A stretch of 64,000 nt of DNA from Rubidibacter lacunae KORDI 51-2 (GTDB lineage Bacteria; Cyanobacteriota; Cyanobacteriia; Cyanobacteriales; Rubidibacteraceae). The stretch is from positions 1 to 64,000 of the forward strand of contig NZ_ASSJ01000001.1 in the NCBI RefSeq assembly GCF_000473895.1, given 5' to 3'. Of this stretch, positions 63,983 to 64,000 are shown piece by piece. Numbering within the stretch: position 1 is the stretch's first letter; every line of letters starts with the position of its first letter. Made by a program: the position numbers and the translations under genes. The notes under the pieces were generated by a model. The model was not told where the DNA came from. It saw nothing but the letters and a program-made list of their open reading frames with translations, and did not search any database.

Positions 63983-64000
63983 GTGCGCTCAAGATTTAAG

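Overview
The window is cyanobacterial chromosome. The GCGATCGC (HIP1) octamer is scattered through most genes. The gene content also fits: a CpcS/CpeS-like bilin lyase, an apocarotenoid oxygenase of the Synechocystis ACO type, cyanobacterial DUF3082 and DUF2993 proteins, a BT1-type folate carrier and a thioredoxin-like [2Fe-2S] protein. Composition is GC-rich except for roughly 10.9-15.3 kb. I cannot name the genus from sequence alone.

Layout. 0-0.6 kb holds a decayed gene on the minus strand. 0.64-10.86 kb is one giant gene (3408 aa) for a modular, type I secreted surface protein with reelin-like, Calx-beta, DUF1194/VWA-like, ten CARDB, cadherin-like and RTX modules. 11.1-16.0 kb is an AT-richer accessory stretch: a membrane protein overlapping a long TPR protein, a gene fragment and a second membrane protein, then an orphan IS1-type zinc-ribbon ORF. 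16.8-23.2 kb is ordinary core sequence: bilin lyase, periplasmic protein, SDR enzyme, SRP RNA, phasin-like protein, and a compact plus-strand run queF-msrA-DUF2993, then an AI-2E family permease. 24-32 kb has recJ, a tandem universal stress protein, the folate carrier, a hairpin-rich gap and the carotenoid oxygenase. 32-38 kb has carB, ldhA and a UgpC/MalK-type ABC ATPase.

38-41.7 kb has a flotillin and its NfeD/YqiJ-like partner, separated by a 210-bp MITE-like element, then DUF3082. 41.9-46.8 kb has mobA, a dead IS1-family element, csaB, a coiled-coil protein and a membrane-anchored TPR protein. 47-54 kb has a degenerate class-C beta-lactamase-like protein with a membrane tail, an orphan ProX, an ammonium transporter, a ferredoxin-like protein and a NarL-type response regulator. 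54.5-64 kb has a 1411-aa SNF2 ATPase with an unassigned N-terminal half, a histidinol dehydrogenase homologue lacking its catalytic histidines, a methyltransferase and glutathione reductase.

No CRISPR array, tRNA, rRNA or recognisable defence island was seen. The least ordinary items are two apparent pseudoenzymes (the HisD homologue and the serine-hydrolase homologue), the giant adhesin, a 41-bp near-perfect palindrome inside a coding sequence, the MITE inside the flotillin locus and the SNF2 protein. All family assignments are by eye from sequence; no database search was run.
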